Assembly (NCBI RefSeq): GCF_016757215.1
Contig: NZ_JAESIY010000004.1
Location: 186,001 to 250,000 of the forward strand
DNA from: Fulvivirga sediminis
Lineage (GTDB): Bacteria; Bacteroidota; Bacteroidia; Cytophagales; Cyclobacteriaceae
Length of the DNA: 64,000 nt
Reading direction: 5' to 3'
Below the pieces are notes generated by a model. That model saw nothing but the letters and a program-made list of their open reading frames with translations. It was not told where the DNA came from and did not search any database. Positions within the stretch are counted from its first letter, which is position 1. Each line of letters opens with the position of its first letter. A program made the position numbers and the translations under genes. Shown in pieces: positions 43,832 to 52,366 of this stretch.

Positions 43832-45217
43832 ATGCAAAACTACGGCATTAATAAGTCTAAAAAAGTGATATTAAAAAAGATATATATACTGGCTGCTTTC
43901 ATAGCACTAACTACAGCTCCGCTACTTTCATCAGCCCAAGAAGCAGAACCCTCAAAAGTGATGGTAATGAAAATAAGAGCAGAAATTGACCCACGTATGA
44001 ACAGGTACGTGGAGCTAGCCTTGGAGCATGCTACCGAAACTGAGGCTGACTATGTGATTGTAGATATGGATACCTACGGTGGGGCTGTAACAGACGCCAA
44101 AGATATAGTTGAAAATATCATGAATTTTAAAAAACCAGTATGGGTTTTTATCAATAAAGATGCAGCTTCGGCTGGCGCCCTGATTTCTATTAGTTGCGAC
44201 AGCATTTACATGGCCCCAGGAGCTAATATTGGGGCTGCGACAGTAGTTACTTCAGACGGTGCTGCTGCCCCTGACAAGTATCAATCCTACATGCGCAGTA
44301 CTATGCGTTCTATTGCAGAAGAAAATGGCAGAAACCCACAAATAGCTGAAGCCATGGTAGATCAATCTCTGGAAGTAGATAGCGTGTCAAAAGCCGGCCA
44401 GGTAATCACATTTTCCACTACAGAAGCTATAAAATATGGTTTCTGTGAAGGTAAAGTGAATAGCATAAATGAAATTTTAGAAAAAAATGGGGTTACAAAC
44501 TACACCATAGACGAATATGAGCTTGGAACTACAGAGAAGGTTATAGCCATTTTCTTAAATCCTTTTATCAGCGGAATCCTTATTCTCGTAATTATAGGAG
44601 GCATTTGGTTTGAACTACAAACTCCGGGAGTAGGCTTTCCTATTGCGGCAGCCATACTTGCTTCTATTCTATATTTTGTGCCTTACTACTTAAATGGCCT
44701 TGCCGCCAATTGGGAAATAATATGTTTCGTTATAGGTATAATACTCATAGCCATGGAAGTCTTCGTGATACCAGGGTTTGGAGTAGCCGGGGTGCTGGGC
44801 ATCACCTTAACATTGGGATCATTAATACTGGTAATGCTTAATAATGACATATTTAATTTTAGCTTTGTAGGAATGAATGCCCTGCTGGTAGCGGTTATTG
44901 CTACCCTAGGTGCATTTCTGGGGAGCTTAATTTTGCTTTTTGTTGGAGGTGTAAAGCTTACGGAATCCAAGGCATTTGCAAGCATTGCCCTTACTGACAC
45001 CATGGATAAAAAAGAAGGATACACATCCAATTTCAAAAAGGAATCTATGATAGGCAGAAAAGGAAAAGCATATACAGTATTGCGCCCCAGTGGAAAAGTG
45101 ATAATTGAAGATGAAATTTATGATGCCTATACACGCGGAGACTATATTTCTAATGGAGAGAAGATAATAGTGACTAGTGATGAGGGTACTTCTTTAAAAG
45201 TGAAATTAGATCAATGA
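43832..45217 (+). CDS. nfeD: NfeD family membrane-bound ClpP-class serine protease
   Basis: This 461-residue protein is a long-form NfeD. A signal peptide (ending LLSSAQ near residue 35) is followed by a ClpP-like protease domain (about 45-225) with YVIVDMDTYGG, the serine nucleophile in DAASAGALIS and a downstream lysine. Then come four to five transmembrane helices (about 240-370) and a C-terminal OB-fold (residues 395-461, GRKGKAYTVLRPSGKV). Members act with stomatin-like proteins in membrane quality control. The start may instead be a GTG at 43865. The ATG of kdsB overlaps its stop by 4 bases. Confidence 0.9.
   Translation: MQNYGINKSKKVILKKIYILAAFIALTTAPLLSSAQEAEPSKVMVMKIRAEIDPRMNRYVELALEHATETEADYVIVDMDTYGGAVTDAKDIVENIMNFKKPVWVFINKDAASAGALISISCDSIYMAPGANIGAATVVTSDGAAAPDKYQSYMRSTMRSIAEENGRNPQIAEAMVDQSLEVDSVSKAGQVITFSTTEAIKYGFCEGKVNSINEILEKNGVTNYTIDEYELGTTEKVIAIFLNPFISGILILVIIGGIWFELQTPGVGFPIAAAILASILYFVPYYLNGLAANWEIICFVIGIILIAMEVFVIPGFGVAGVLGITLTLGSLILVMLNNDIFNFSFVGMNALLVAVIATLGAFLGSLILLFVGGVKLTESKAFASIALTDTMDKKEGYTSNFKKESMIGRKGKAYTVLRPSGKVIIEDEIYDAYTRGDYISNGEKIIVTSDEGTSLKVKLDQ
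43835..43842 (-). promoter_or_regulatory. Bacteroidota -7 element for the DUF4905-like gene
   Basis: Minus strand TAGTTTTG fits TAnnTTTG and is 25 bases from the GTG start. It lies within the first codons of the divergent nfeD frame, so either the two overlap or nfeD starts a little later. Confidence 0.4.
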
Positions 45218-45951
45218 AAATACTGGGAATTATTCCTGCCAGACACGGCTCTAGTAGATTTCCTGCAAAAGCCTTAGCTGACATAGGTGGTAAAACAATG
45301 GTACGAAGGGTATATGAGCAAGCCCTCAAAGCCGCAAAACTCACAGACGTAGTAGTAGCTACTGACCATGATGATATCTACAATGAAATCATTAAACATG
45401 GTGGCAAGGCCGTAATGACCCGCCAGGACCATGAGAGCGGCACTGACCGCTGTTTCGAGGCCTTAAAAAAGCAAGACCTTCAATATGACTATGTCATCAA
45501 TATCCAGGGAGATGAACCTTTTATAGATCCCGAGCAAATCAACCTAATAGCAGAAATGCTGGATGGCCAAACAGAGCTAGGCACTTTAATCAAATTGATT
45601 GACACAAAAGAAGACCTGTTTAATCCAAATGTGGTAAAAGTCATTTTTGACATAAACCAAAAGGCCATTTATTTCAGCCGAAGCCCTCTGCCACATAATA
45701 GACAGTATCCAACGGATGAATGGTTGAAACACCACGCCTACTTCAGGCATATAGGCATTTACGCTTACAGAACGGACATATTAGAAGAAATAACCAAACT
45801 GAATGTATCCTCTCTGGAAAAGTCAGAATCTCTTGAACAGCTCCGCTGGATAGAAAATGGATACAGCATAAAAGTAGCTGAAACAGAACATGATTCCATA
45901 GGAATAGACACTCCTGAGGATCTTGATAAACTACAGCCATTTTTAAAATAA
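45214..45951 (+). CDS. kdsB: CMP-KDO synthetase
   Basis: KdsB (3-deoxy-manno-octulosonate cytidylyltransferase) activates KDO with CTP for attachment to lipid A. This 245-residue protein has the nucleotide-binding start IIPARHGSSRFPAKAL, then NIQGDEPFIDPEQI and HIGIYAYR, ending with VAETEHDSIGIDTPEDL. It overlaps nfeD by 4 bases (ATGA) and is followed 13 bases later by a lipid A deacylase-like gene, so the neighbourhood is envelope related. Confidence 0.96.
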   Translation: MKILGIIPARHGSSRFPAKALADIGGKTMVRRVYEQALKAAKLTDVVVATDHDDIYNEIIKHGGKAVMTRQDHESGTDRCFEALKKQDLQYDYVINIQGDEPFIDPEQINLIAEMLDGQTELGTLIKLIDTKEDLFNPNVVKVIFDINQKAIYFSRSPLPHNRQYPTDEWLKHHAYFRHIGIYAYRTDILEEITKLNVSSLEKSESLEQLRWIENGYSIKVAETEHDSIGIDTPEDLDKLQPFLK

Positions 45952-45964
45952 GCTATTTATAGGG

Positions 45965-47086
45965 ATGTCTTATCTTTCAAAGCGAAAGGCTGCGTGCCTT
46001 TATTTATTATTTTTTATGCTACTCGCCTTTCAAGGGAAATCTCAGTTTAGGGGGGAGAACAATAAAGTAGTAGGAGCCGAATTCTTAGGTGGCTTTATAT
46101 TAAAGCACAAGCCTCAAATCGCTCATTTAATCACCAATCACCCTGTAGGTTTCAGGGTAACTTTTGACAGGCAAACTTTTGGTGACAAAACCTGGGAGCA
46201 ACGTTTCAACTTTCCGGATATAGGTTTTACTATGATTTATATCGATTACAAAAATCCTATAATCGGCAAATCAATTACTGTTATACCTCACTACAAGATC
46301 TACCTAAACAAAAATAGAAAATCTAAAAATCTGGTTAGCTATAAAATAGGACTTGGAGCTGAATATAACACCAACAAGTATGACAAAGAAACCAATAATA
46401 AGAATAACCTCTTAAGTACAGATATTAATGTAGCTGCTATATTGGAAGCCACGTACCAACGAGAAATTACTAAGGAGCTTTTCCTAAGAGGCTCGTTATC
46501 ACTCACTCATTTTTCAAATGGCTCATTAAAAAAGCCTAACTCCGGCATTAATATTGTCTCGGCAAATCTGGGCATGGCTTATAACATTAGTTATACACCC
46601 AGAGAATATATTTATAAAGAAGAAAGAGCCGTTGAGAAAACTATCGGCTTTACCTCGACCCTTTCTGGTGGCATGCATGCTTTTTCAAGAATAGGAACTG
46701 GACAGCATCCATTCTTCACCTTTACAGGAGTGGTGGATAAAAGGCTTAACCACAAGAGCGCCATTGGAGTAGGCTTTGACTGGTTCGGGTCACTATCTAT
46801 GAAAGAGGACATAAAATACGACTGGCGATTAGCTGATGACCCTAATACTCCAAGTTGGATGAGAGTGGGCGTAAGCTTAAGTCATGAATTATTTGTAAGC
46901 AGACTCTCAATAATAACCCAGGTAGGGTACTATATTTTCGATGAGTATGATTATTTCGGAAAGATTTACCTTCGTGCTGGGTTGAGAAGATACTTCAGCA
47001 AACACTTATACACTTCTTTTTCACTTAAAACACATGCTGCCAAGGCCGAAGCCATAGAATTTGGTGTAGGGTGGAGATTTAAATAA
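45965..47086 (+). CDS. Acyloxyacyl hydrolase / PagL-like outer-membrane deacylase
   Basis: This 373-residue exported protein has a signal peptide (about residues 1-26, LLAFQGKSQ) and a beta-barrel-like body of alternating strands. LTHFSNGSLKKPNSGIN near residue 180 contains the His-x-Ser catalytic pair and following SNG of PagL-type lipid A 3-O-deacylases; Bacteroidota members are often called acyloxyacyl hydrolases. It is longer than PagL, with two barrel-like halves. The position right after kdsB supports a role in lipid A remodelling. Substrate preference is inference. Confidence 0.78.
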   Translation: MSYLSKRKAACLYLLFFMLLAFQGKSQFRGENNKVVGAEFLGGFILKHKPQIAHLITNHPVGFRVTFDRQTFGDKTWEQRFNFPDIGFTMIYIDYKNPIIGKSITVIPHYKIYLNKNRKSKNLVSYKIGLGAEYNTNKYDKETNNKNNLLSTDINVAAILEATYQREITKELFLRGSLSLTHFSNGSLKKPNSGINIVSANLGMAYNISYTPREYIYKEERAVEKTIGFTSTLSGGMHAFSRIGTGQHPFFTFTGVVDKRLNHKSAIGVGFDWFGSLSMKEDIKYDWRLADDPNTPSWMRVGVSLSHELFVSRLSIITQVGYYIFDEYDYFGKIYLRAGLRRYFSKHLYTSFSLKTHAAKAEAIEFGVGWRFK

Positions 47087-47091
47087 ATATC

Positions 47092-47835
47092 ATGTTTAGG
47101 AAATCACTGATCGCAACAACTTTACTATTTGCCCTATTTATTCAATGTGATACTGAAAACGCTCCTGATTGTCTAAAAAAAGCTGGAGACAGAACCTCTA
47201 TCGATTTAGAGTTAAATCATTTCAGCTCATTAAATATCAATAATGAGTTTAACGTAATTATTAGCGAGGCCGAACACCAACGTGTAACACTCACAATAGG
47301 TGAGAACCTCATCAATGACATAGATTATTTCATAATCGACGAAAGTTTAACCGTCAGTAATCAAAGCGGATGTCTCTGGGCACGAAGTTATGATTTCCCC
47401 ACTCTCCATATATTTACTCCTAACCTCACATCCATTGTTAATAATGGATCGGGAAAGGTGAGTAGTACCGACACTCTACATTTCCAATCTTTAAGCATTT
47501 CTTCTGAAAACAGCAGCGGTGACTTTGATTTACTGTTAAATTGTAACTATTTAGGAGTAGTTAACAATGATGTTTCTAACTTTTACATTTCAGGTGAGTG
47601 TGATCTAACTTGGATAGCATTTGCTTCAGGAGATGGTAGGTTTGAGGGTGAAAATCTAAAAATTAGAAATGCCAATGTAACCAACCGAGGAAGTAATGAT
47701 ATAATAGTTAATGTTTCAGATTCTCTTTCAGGGTCTATTCTTTCTGCGGGAAATATTATTATGAGAAATTCAAAGCCTGGTTATATCGATATAGACGATA
47801 GTAACCTCGGGCATTTAATAGATGAAACCAATTAG
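47092..47835 (+). CDS. DUF2807 head-GIN domain lipoprotein
   Basis: This 247-residue protein has a lipoprotein signal with lipobox LFIQC near residue 19, then a DUF2807 domain (FSSLNINNEFNVIISEAEHQ), a right-handed beta-helix-like repeat fold with strands such as LTSIVNNGSGKVSSTD. Such head-GIN domains occur in many Bacteroidota surface proteins and have no defined activity. It is 5 bases after the PagL-like gene and 1 base before the FMN reductase start. Confidence 0.82.
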   Translation: MFRKSLIATTLLFALFIQCDTENAPDCLKKAGDRTSIDLELNHFSSLNINNEFNVIISEAEHQRVTLTIGENLINDIDYFIIDESLTVSNQSGCLWARSYDFPTLHIFTPNLTSIVNNGSGKVSSTDTLHFQSLSISSENSSGDFDLLLNCNYLGVVNNDVSNFYISGECDLTWIAFASGDGRFEGENLKIRNANVTNRGSNDIIVNVSDSLSGSILSAGNIIMRNSKPGYIDIDDSNLGHLIDETN

Positions 47836-47836
47836 T

Positions 47837-48367
47837 ATGGAAAAAATAGTTATCATTTGTAGCACCAATAGAGCCGACTCTATGTCATACCAAATCTCCC
47901 TGTTATACCAGGAGGTTTTAAAAGAAATGAACGTAGAAAGTCAAATTTTAGATCTGAAAGAGCTCCCTTCTGATTTTGCTTTTTCGGCTTTATATGAAAA
48001 CTCGGGACAAAACAGAGATTTCAACCCTTTTAGGGAAGTGATGCTCAAATCAAAGAAGTTTGTTTTCGTAGTACCAGAGTATAATGGATCATTCCCTGGG
48101 GTATTAAAAACATTTATCGATGGCCTTCAGTTTCCTGATAGCTTTACTGACAAAAAATGTGCTTTAGTTGGAGTTTCTGCAGGTATACAAGGCGGTGGAA
48201 TGGCTTTGAGTCACCTTACTGATATTTTCAATTACTGCGGCATGCATGTGCTGGCCCAAAAGCCTAAGCTATCTCATATTAATGAGCATTTCCAAGAAGG
48301 AAGCATGGTAAATGAGCTATACTCCGTATTAATAAAAGAACAAGCTGAAAAACTAATAAGCTTTTAA
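47837..48367 (+). CDS. NADPH-dependent FMN reductase family protein
   Basis: This 176-residue flavodoxin-fold protein has IVIICSTNRADSMSYQIS at its start for FMN phosphate binding and VPEYNGSFPGVLKTFIDGL near residue 77, the family hallmark. It is likely a soluble oxidoreductase for quinones, azo compounds or chromate; substrate unknown. The ATG at 47837 is taken, as it lies one base after the upstream stop; the other ATG at 47822 overlaps the preceding gene. It is the last gene of the nfeD-kdsB run, before a terminator. Confidence 0.88.
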   Translation: MEKIVIICSTNRADSMSYQISLLYQEVLKEMNVESQILDLKELPSDFAFSALYENSGQNRDFNPFREVMLKSKKFVFVVPEYNGSFPGVLKTFIDGLQFPDSFTDKKCALVGVSAGIQGGGMALSHLTDIFNYCGMHVLAQKPKLSHINEHFQEGSMVNELYSVLIKEQAEKLISF

Positions 48368-48372
48368 CTAAA

Positions 48373-48397
48373 AAGAGGCCGTTATTAGCGGCCTCTT
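48373..48397. terminator. Terminator after the nfeD-kdsB run, also facing sucD
   Basis: AAGAGGCCG (48373-48381) pairs with CGGCCTCTT (48389-48397) around a 7-base loop, with A and T tracts outside. The sucD stop lies 10 bases beyond, so it may serve both strands. Confidence 0.88.
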
Positions 48398-48407
48398 CTT
48401 TAGATAT

Positions 48408-49283
48408 TTATTTTCCTAAAGCTTTTTTCATGGTTTCTCCAATATCAGCAGGAGAAGCTACCACGTGTAAGCCACATTCTTCCATAATCTTCATCTTGGC
48501 AGCAGCAGTGTCGTCAGCCCCGCCAATAATAGCACCAGCGTGTCCCATTCTCTTTCCTTTAGGAGCTGTTTGCCCAGCTATAAAACCTACCACAGGCTTA
48601 GGGTTTCCTTGTGACTGTATCCACCTTGCAGCCTCGGCCTCATAATTACCACCGATTTCACCGATCATCACAATCGCATCAGTTTCATCATCTTCCATTA
48701 GTAATTGTACTGCTTGCTTAGTGCTGGTACCAATGATAGGATCTCCACCAATACCGATAGCAGTAGAAACACCCAGACCTGCCTTCACTACCTGATCCGC
48801 AGCTTCGTAAGTTAATGTTCCTGATTTAGATACAATACCAATTCTTCCTTTTTTGAAAACAAAACCAGGCATGATACCTACCTTTGCCTCTTCAGGAGTA
48901 ATAACACCAGGACAGTTAGGCCCTACTAGAACCACATCTTTATCCTTGATATACTCTTTTGCAGTTACCATATCCTTTGTAGGGATACCTTCTGTTACTG
49001 CAATAATCACTTTAATACCAGCATCAGCCGCTTCCATAATAGCATCCGCAGCAAATGCTGGCGGTACAAATATGATTGAAACATCGGCACCAGCCTGATC
49101 AACAGCATCCTGTACTGTGTTAAAAACCGGCTTGTCCAAATGCGTCTGTCCACCTTTGCCAGGAGTTACTCCTCCTACTACATTGGTACCATACTCTATC
49201 ATTTGGCCTGCATGGAATGTGCCCTCAGAGCCTGTAAAACCCTGAACTATAACTTTGGAATTTTTATTTACTAAAACACTCAT
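48408..49283 (-). CDS. sucD: Succinate-CoA ligase, alpha subunit
   Basis: SucD is the nucleotide-CoA binding subunit of the TCA-cycle enzyme interconverting succinyl-CoA and succinate. The 291-residue protein has QGFTGSEGTFHAGQMIEYG in the CoA-binding domain, SKSGTLTYEAADQV, and the phosphohistidine in GKRMGHAGAIIGG. Length and start are normal. sucC is not adjacent, which is common in Bacteroidota. A TATTTTTG promoter element lies 22 bases before its start. Confidence 0.96.
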   Translation of the reverse strand: MSVLVNKNSKVIVQGFTGSEGTFHAGQMIEYGTNVVGGVTPGKGGQTHLDKPVFNTVQDAVDQAGADVSIIFVPPAFAADAIMEAADAGIKVIIAVTEGIPTKDMVTAKEYIKDKDVVLVGPNCPGVITPEEAKVGIMPGFVFKKGRIGIVSKSGTLTYEAADQVVKAGLGVSTAIGIGGDPIIGTSTKQAVQLLMEDDETDAIVMIGEIGGNYEAEAARWIQSQGNPKPVVGFIAGQTAPKGKRMGHAGAIIGGADDTAAAKMKIMEECGLHVVASPADIGETMKKALGK

Positions 49284-49305
49284 GGATCACATGTTAAAAT
49301 TTGCA

Positions 49306-49313
49306 CAAAAATA
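49306..49313 (-). promoter_or_regulatory. Bacteroidota -7 element for sucD
   Basis: Minus strand TATTTTTG fits TAnnTTTG, 22 bases upstream of the ATG at 49283. Confidence 0.5.
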
Positions 49314-49499
49314 GAATATTATATGGCTTTCGCAAAGTCTTAGCGTAAGCATTAACCATTATAAAAAATCATTTTCTCTTAATATTTTTCAGGATTTAAC
49401 AAACCTTAAATATTTAACGTCGTACATAGAAATAAGAATCATATTCAAGAATCCCAAAAGAAAAAAGTTAGTTTTTTTATAGTTCAGGTTACAAAAATA

Positions 49500-49523
49500 A
49501 AAGGCTGCCAATTGGCAGCCTTT
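49500..49523. terminator. Terminator downstream of the T9SS esterase gene
   Basis: AAAGGCTGCCAA (49500-49511) and its exact complement (49512-49523) make a perfect 24-base palindrome. It lies 22 bases beyond the esterase stop on the minus strand. Confidence 0.85.
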
Positions 49524-49545
49524 ATTGATTACTTTACTTTATATT

Positions 49546-51948
49546 TTACTTGTATATAAACTTCAAGGTTTCTGCACCTTCTTCAGAAAGAACTCTTACC
49601 AAATTGATTCCTTTAGGAACATTAGAATAAGCATGAAGATCGATAGTAACTTCTTCGCTCTCTCCAGCCGACTTACTGAATGCTTTATCTAAATAAACTC
49701 TGCCACTGATATCCATCAATTGTACTGTAAAGTCGTTCAAATCCGTTTTAACCTTTACATGTAGTATATCATTAGCAGGATTGGGGTACAAAGAACTCTT
49801 GTCAGTACTCTCTAACTCACTAGCTACTTCTAAAGCCGGCTCATCAGATGCTATGCGAGAGTTATTAGATGATACTTTTACAAACTTTACAGCATCAGCT
49901 ACCACGTAACCGTTAGTATGATTATTTCTTATAACTACTTGAGCATCACCATTAAATTGATAAGTACCTAGAGAAACCCACTTTCCTCCATTTATAGATT
50001 GATTTTTATAAATAGTGCTTTTACCGCCTGCATGGATGATATCAAAAGGAACATTTGTAGCTCTATTTTCAAAGGCAAACCACCAGCCATATACTTGGTA
50101 TGTTCCTGAAAGTCTTGTTTTAAATTCTGCTTTAGTCTGTCCTTTATTACCATTTCCATCATGGAAATAATTATTACCATATTTTGAATCTCCTGCATCA
50201 CTCCAACTCCAAGAACCTGATCTACTGAACTTACCACTTTGATTATCTATGACTTCCTGATTAGGGCTATTATCAACTACGTCTCCGTCGCCAACACTAC
50301 CTGTAGGCACAAACTTAATAGCATCTGCTACTACGTATCCATTTGTATTAGCATTGCTTAAGGTTACAGTACTGGCACCATTGAAGTTATAAGTACCTAA
50401 ACGCACCCACTTGGCTCCTTCAGTACGCTGGTTTTTAGTTACTGTACTAACGCCATTAGCATGTCTAATTGTAAAAGGTGCATTAGTGGCGCGATTGTCA
50501 AAGTTCCACCACCATCCATATACATCATAAGATCCTGCTGCTAAGGAAGCACTAAACGTAGCTGTTTTATTTCCTTTACCACTATTGTTATCATGGAAGT
50601 AGCTATCTGCATATTTACTATCACCACCTTGCCTACTTAAGCTCCAGCTACCAGATCTAGAAAATCCATTATCAGAGTTATCTACTATTACAGCGTTTCC
50701 TGTTTCACCATCTCCAGGGTCAGCATCACCTATTTTTTTAAACTTAATAGCATCAGCAACCACATATCCGTCAGTGTTTGCATTTCCAATCACCACCCTT
50801 CCAGAAGTGCCAAAGGTATATGTGCCTAACAGGGTCCATCTGCTTCCAGACCTTCTTTGATTTTGAATTACTGTAGAGGTACCCTCAGCATGAGATATTA
50901 CAAAAGGAGTTTTAGAAGAACGGTTAGAATGCTCCCACCACCAGCCATACACTTCGTACACTCCAGGCTCCAGAGACGTGCTAAAGGTAGCAGACTGACT
51001 TCCCTTGTTGGTGTTATTATCATGCCTGTAGGTTGTTTTATATTTTGCTTCTGCACCTGATGTGCTATTTACCCAACCTGAGGTAAAAGAAGCTGACTTG
51101 TCATCTACAATCACTTCCACTACATCTTCTCCTCCATCGTCTGGATCTTCGAAACCATTTCCTGACAGAGAATGACTTAAAAACCATTCATATATATTAG
51201 GGTTTTGATAGGTATGTCCTAAATTATAAGCTTTATCCCAAGTACTTCCACCATGAGTACCTCCATCATAAATAGTCATCAATGGCTCAGGGTTAGGATC
51301 AGCATCCATTAACTGACTCACCATATACTCAGCCGTTCTTAATGGAATAGAGTTATCACGGCTACCATGAAAAACCCAAGTAGGAATTTCTCTTTCTGCC
51401 ACTTTGTAAACTTTATTAGGATCACCATCAGCCGACACAGGAGCTATAGCTGCAAATATATTATCATCATCTTCATCATTATAACCAGCCTGCCAAGAAC
51501 CTTTACCACCCATGCTTACACCAGTTACATAAATCCGATTTGGATCTATAGGGTAGCTTTCAGCTGCAAATCTTGTAAAAGGCATAATTTCCCGATCGTA
51601 ACCCCATCTATTAGTCTGTGGACATAAAACAATAAAGCACTGTTCCCTGCCATTCACATTCACACAAATATCCGCTCCGTTCTTAATTAATTTTGGAATA
51701 CCATTTTTCTTAATCTTCTCTAATGAAGCGGGCGAACCATCACCACGCTCACCTGAACCATGAAGAAAAATAATCACAGGATACTGTTTACTCGGATTAT
51801 AGTTTGGAGGGAGGTACTCTAAGTAACCTACACCATAATCCGTTCTTTTCGCTGTAAACCCCTGCCCCCAAGCGACGGAGCACACGAAGAATAAAACACA
51901 TAGCAACAAACCAACTTTAACACTTTTAAGATTTTTACAATTTTTCAT
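49546..51948 (-). CDS. T9SS-secreted esterase with three golvesin-like modules
   Basis: This 800-residue multidomain protein is exported. Residues 1-29 are a signal peptide (VCSVAWGQ). Residues 30 to about 260 form an alpha/beta-hydrolase of the feruloyl-esterase/PHB-depolymerase type: oxyanion loop FLHGSGERG (61-69), nucleophile Ser145 in VTGVSMGGKG, and probable catalytic His in DGGTHGGSTW. Three similar ~130-residue beta-rich modules (about 281-411, 419-550, 566-691) resemble the golvesin/xanthan-lyase C-terminal type; each contains a YGWW motif and ends VVADAIKF or VVADAVKF. Residues 718-800 are a T9SS type A sorting domain starting SSLYPNPAND, so the protein should leave the cell through T9SS. 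Substrate is unknown; an ester in plant or algal polysaccharide is inferred. Confidence 0.85.
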   Translation of the reverse strand: MKNCKNLKSVKVGLLLCVLFFVCSVAWGQGFTAKRTDYGVGYLEYLPPNYNPSKQYPVIIFLHGSGERGDGSPASLEKIKKNGIPKLIKNGADICVNVNGREQCFIVLCPQTNRWGYDREIMPFTRFAAESYPIDPNRIYVTGVSMGGKGSWQAGYNDEDDDNIFAAIAPVSADGDPNKVYKVAEREIPTWVFHGSRDNSIPLRTAEYMVSQLMDADPNPEPLMTIYDGGTHGGSTWDKAYNLGHTYQNPNIYEWFLSHSLSGNGFEDPDDGGEDVVEVIVDDKSASFTSGWVNSTSGAEAKYKTTYRHDNNTNKGSQSATFSTSLEPGVYEVYGWWWEHSNRSSKTPFVISHAEGTSTVIQNQRRSGSRWTLLGTYTFGTSGRVVIGNANTDGYVVADAIKFKKIGDADPGDGETGNAVIVDNSDNGFSRSGSWSLSRQGGDSKYADSYFHDNNSGKGNKTATFSASLAAGSYDVYGWWWNFDNRATNAPFTIRHANGVSTVTKNQRTEGAKWVRLGTYNFNGASTVTLSNANTNGYVVADAIKFVPTGSVGDGDVVDNSPNQEVIDNQSGKFSRSGSWSWSDAGDSKYGNNYFHDGNGNKGQTKAEFKTRLSGTYQVYGWWFAFENRATNVPFDIIHAGGKSTIYKNQSINGGKWVSLGTYQFNGDAQVVIRNNHTNGYVVADAVKFVKVSSNNSRIASDEPALEVASELESTDKSSLYPNPANDILHVKVKTDLNDFTVQLMDISGRVYLDKAFSKSAGESEEVTIDLHAYSNVPKGINLVRVLSEEGAETLKFIYK
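49876..51108 (-). repeat. Three tandem coding modules within the esterase gene
   Basis: Three copies of a ~390-base module at about 50716-51108, 50299-50694 and 49876-50253 encode the golvesin-like domains. The last two share SRSGSW and YFHD motifs and resemble each other more than the first. They diverge at DNA level, indicating older duplications. Confidence 0.7.
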
Positions 51949-52366
51949 TCTAAAAATTTAAACCACACAAACTTTTTTACTCTAAACTGAGTGCAATTTT
52001 AGTCAGAGGGCTGTTTTGTTGCAAACACTAAATAATCAGTCGCATATTTTAAACATAAATCGTAATATACATCGATGAGCTGCAAACCGTTAAATTTCAG
52101 TAGCAAAACATCTACAAATTTGTGGAAAAATTACACGTCAAATGTAAGAGATTCAGGCATTTAAGTGTAGAAAAAATTACACACAAGAGTTGGGCAAAAA
52201 ATGATGTTTCAATCCTTTTCTAACAGACAAATAAAGATTAAAAAATCACAATATAATTCAACTATGACTCAATATTTTAACCATCAAATTATTTAGCATT
52301 TAGAACGAAATACTAAACCATGATACTATCTTTGCGGATCGTTTAAATCTCAAAAAAATATCAATT
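51949..52366. other. Intergenic region between esterase and DUF4494 genes
   Basis: This 418-base AT-rich stretch separates divergent genes. It contains AAAAATTACAC twice (52126-52136 and 52172-52182), each at the end of an imperfect palindrome with GTG-A and TACAC ends, which could be regulator sites. A TATCTTTG promoter element for the plus-strand gene is at 52327-52334. No credible gene was seen. Confidence 0.5.
52327..52334 (+). promoter_or_regulatory. Bacteroidota -7 element for the DUF4494 gene
   Basis: TATCTTTG fits TAnnTTTG and lies 32 bases before the ATG at 52367. Confidence 0.55.

Noticed and set aside
49876-51108. Three repeats in the esterase gene as a possible CRISPR-like or satellite array
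   Set aside because: They are in-frame protein modules of about 390 bases with diverged DNA, not short identical repeats with spacers.
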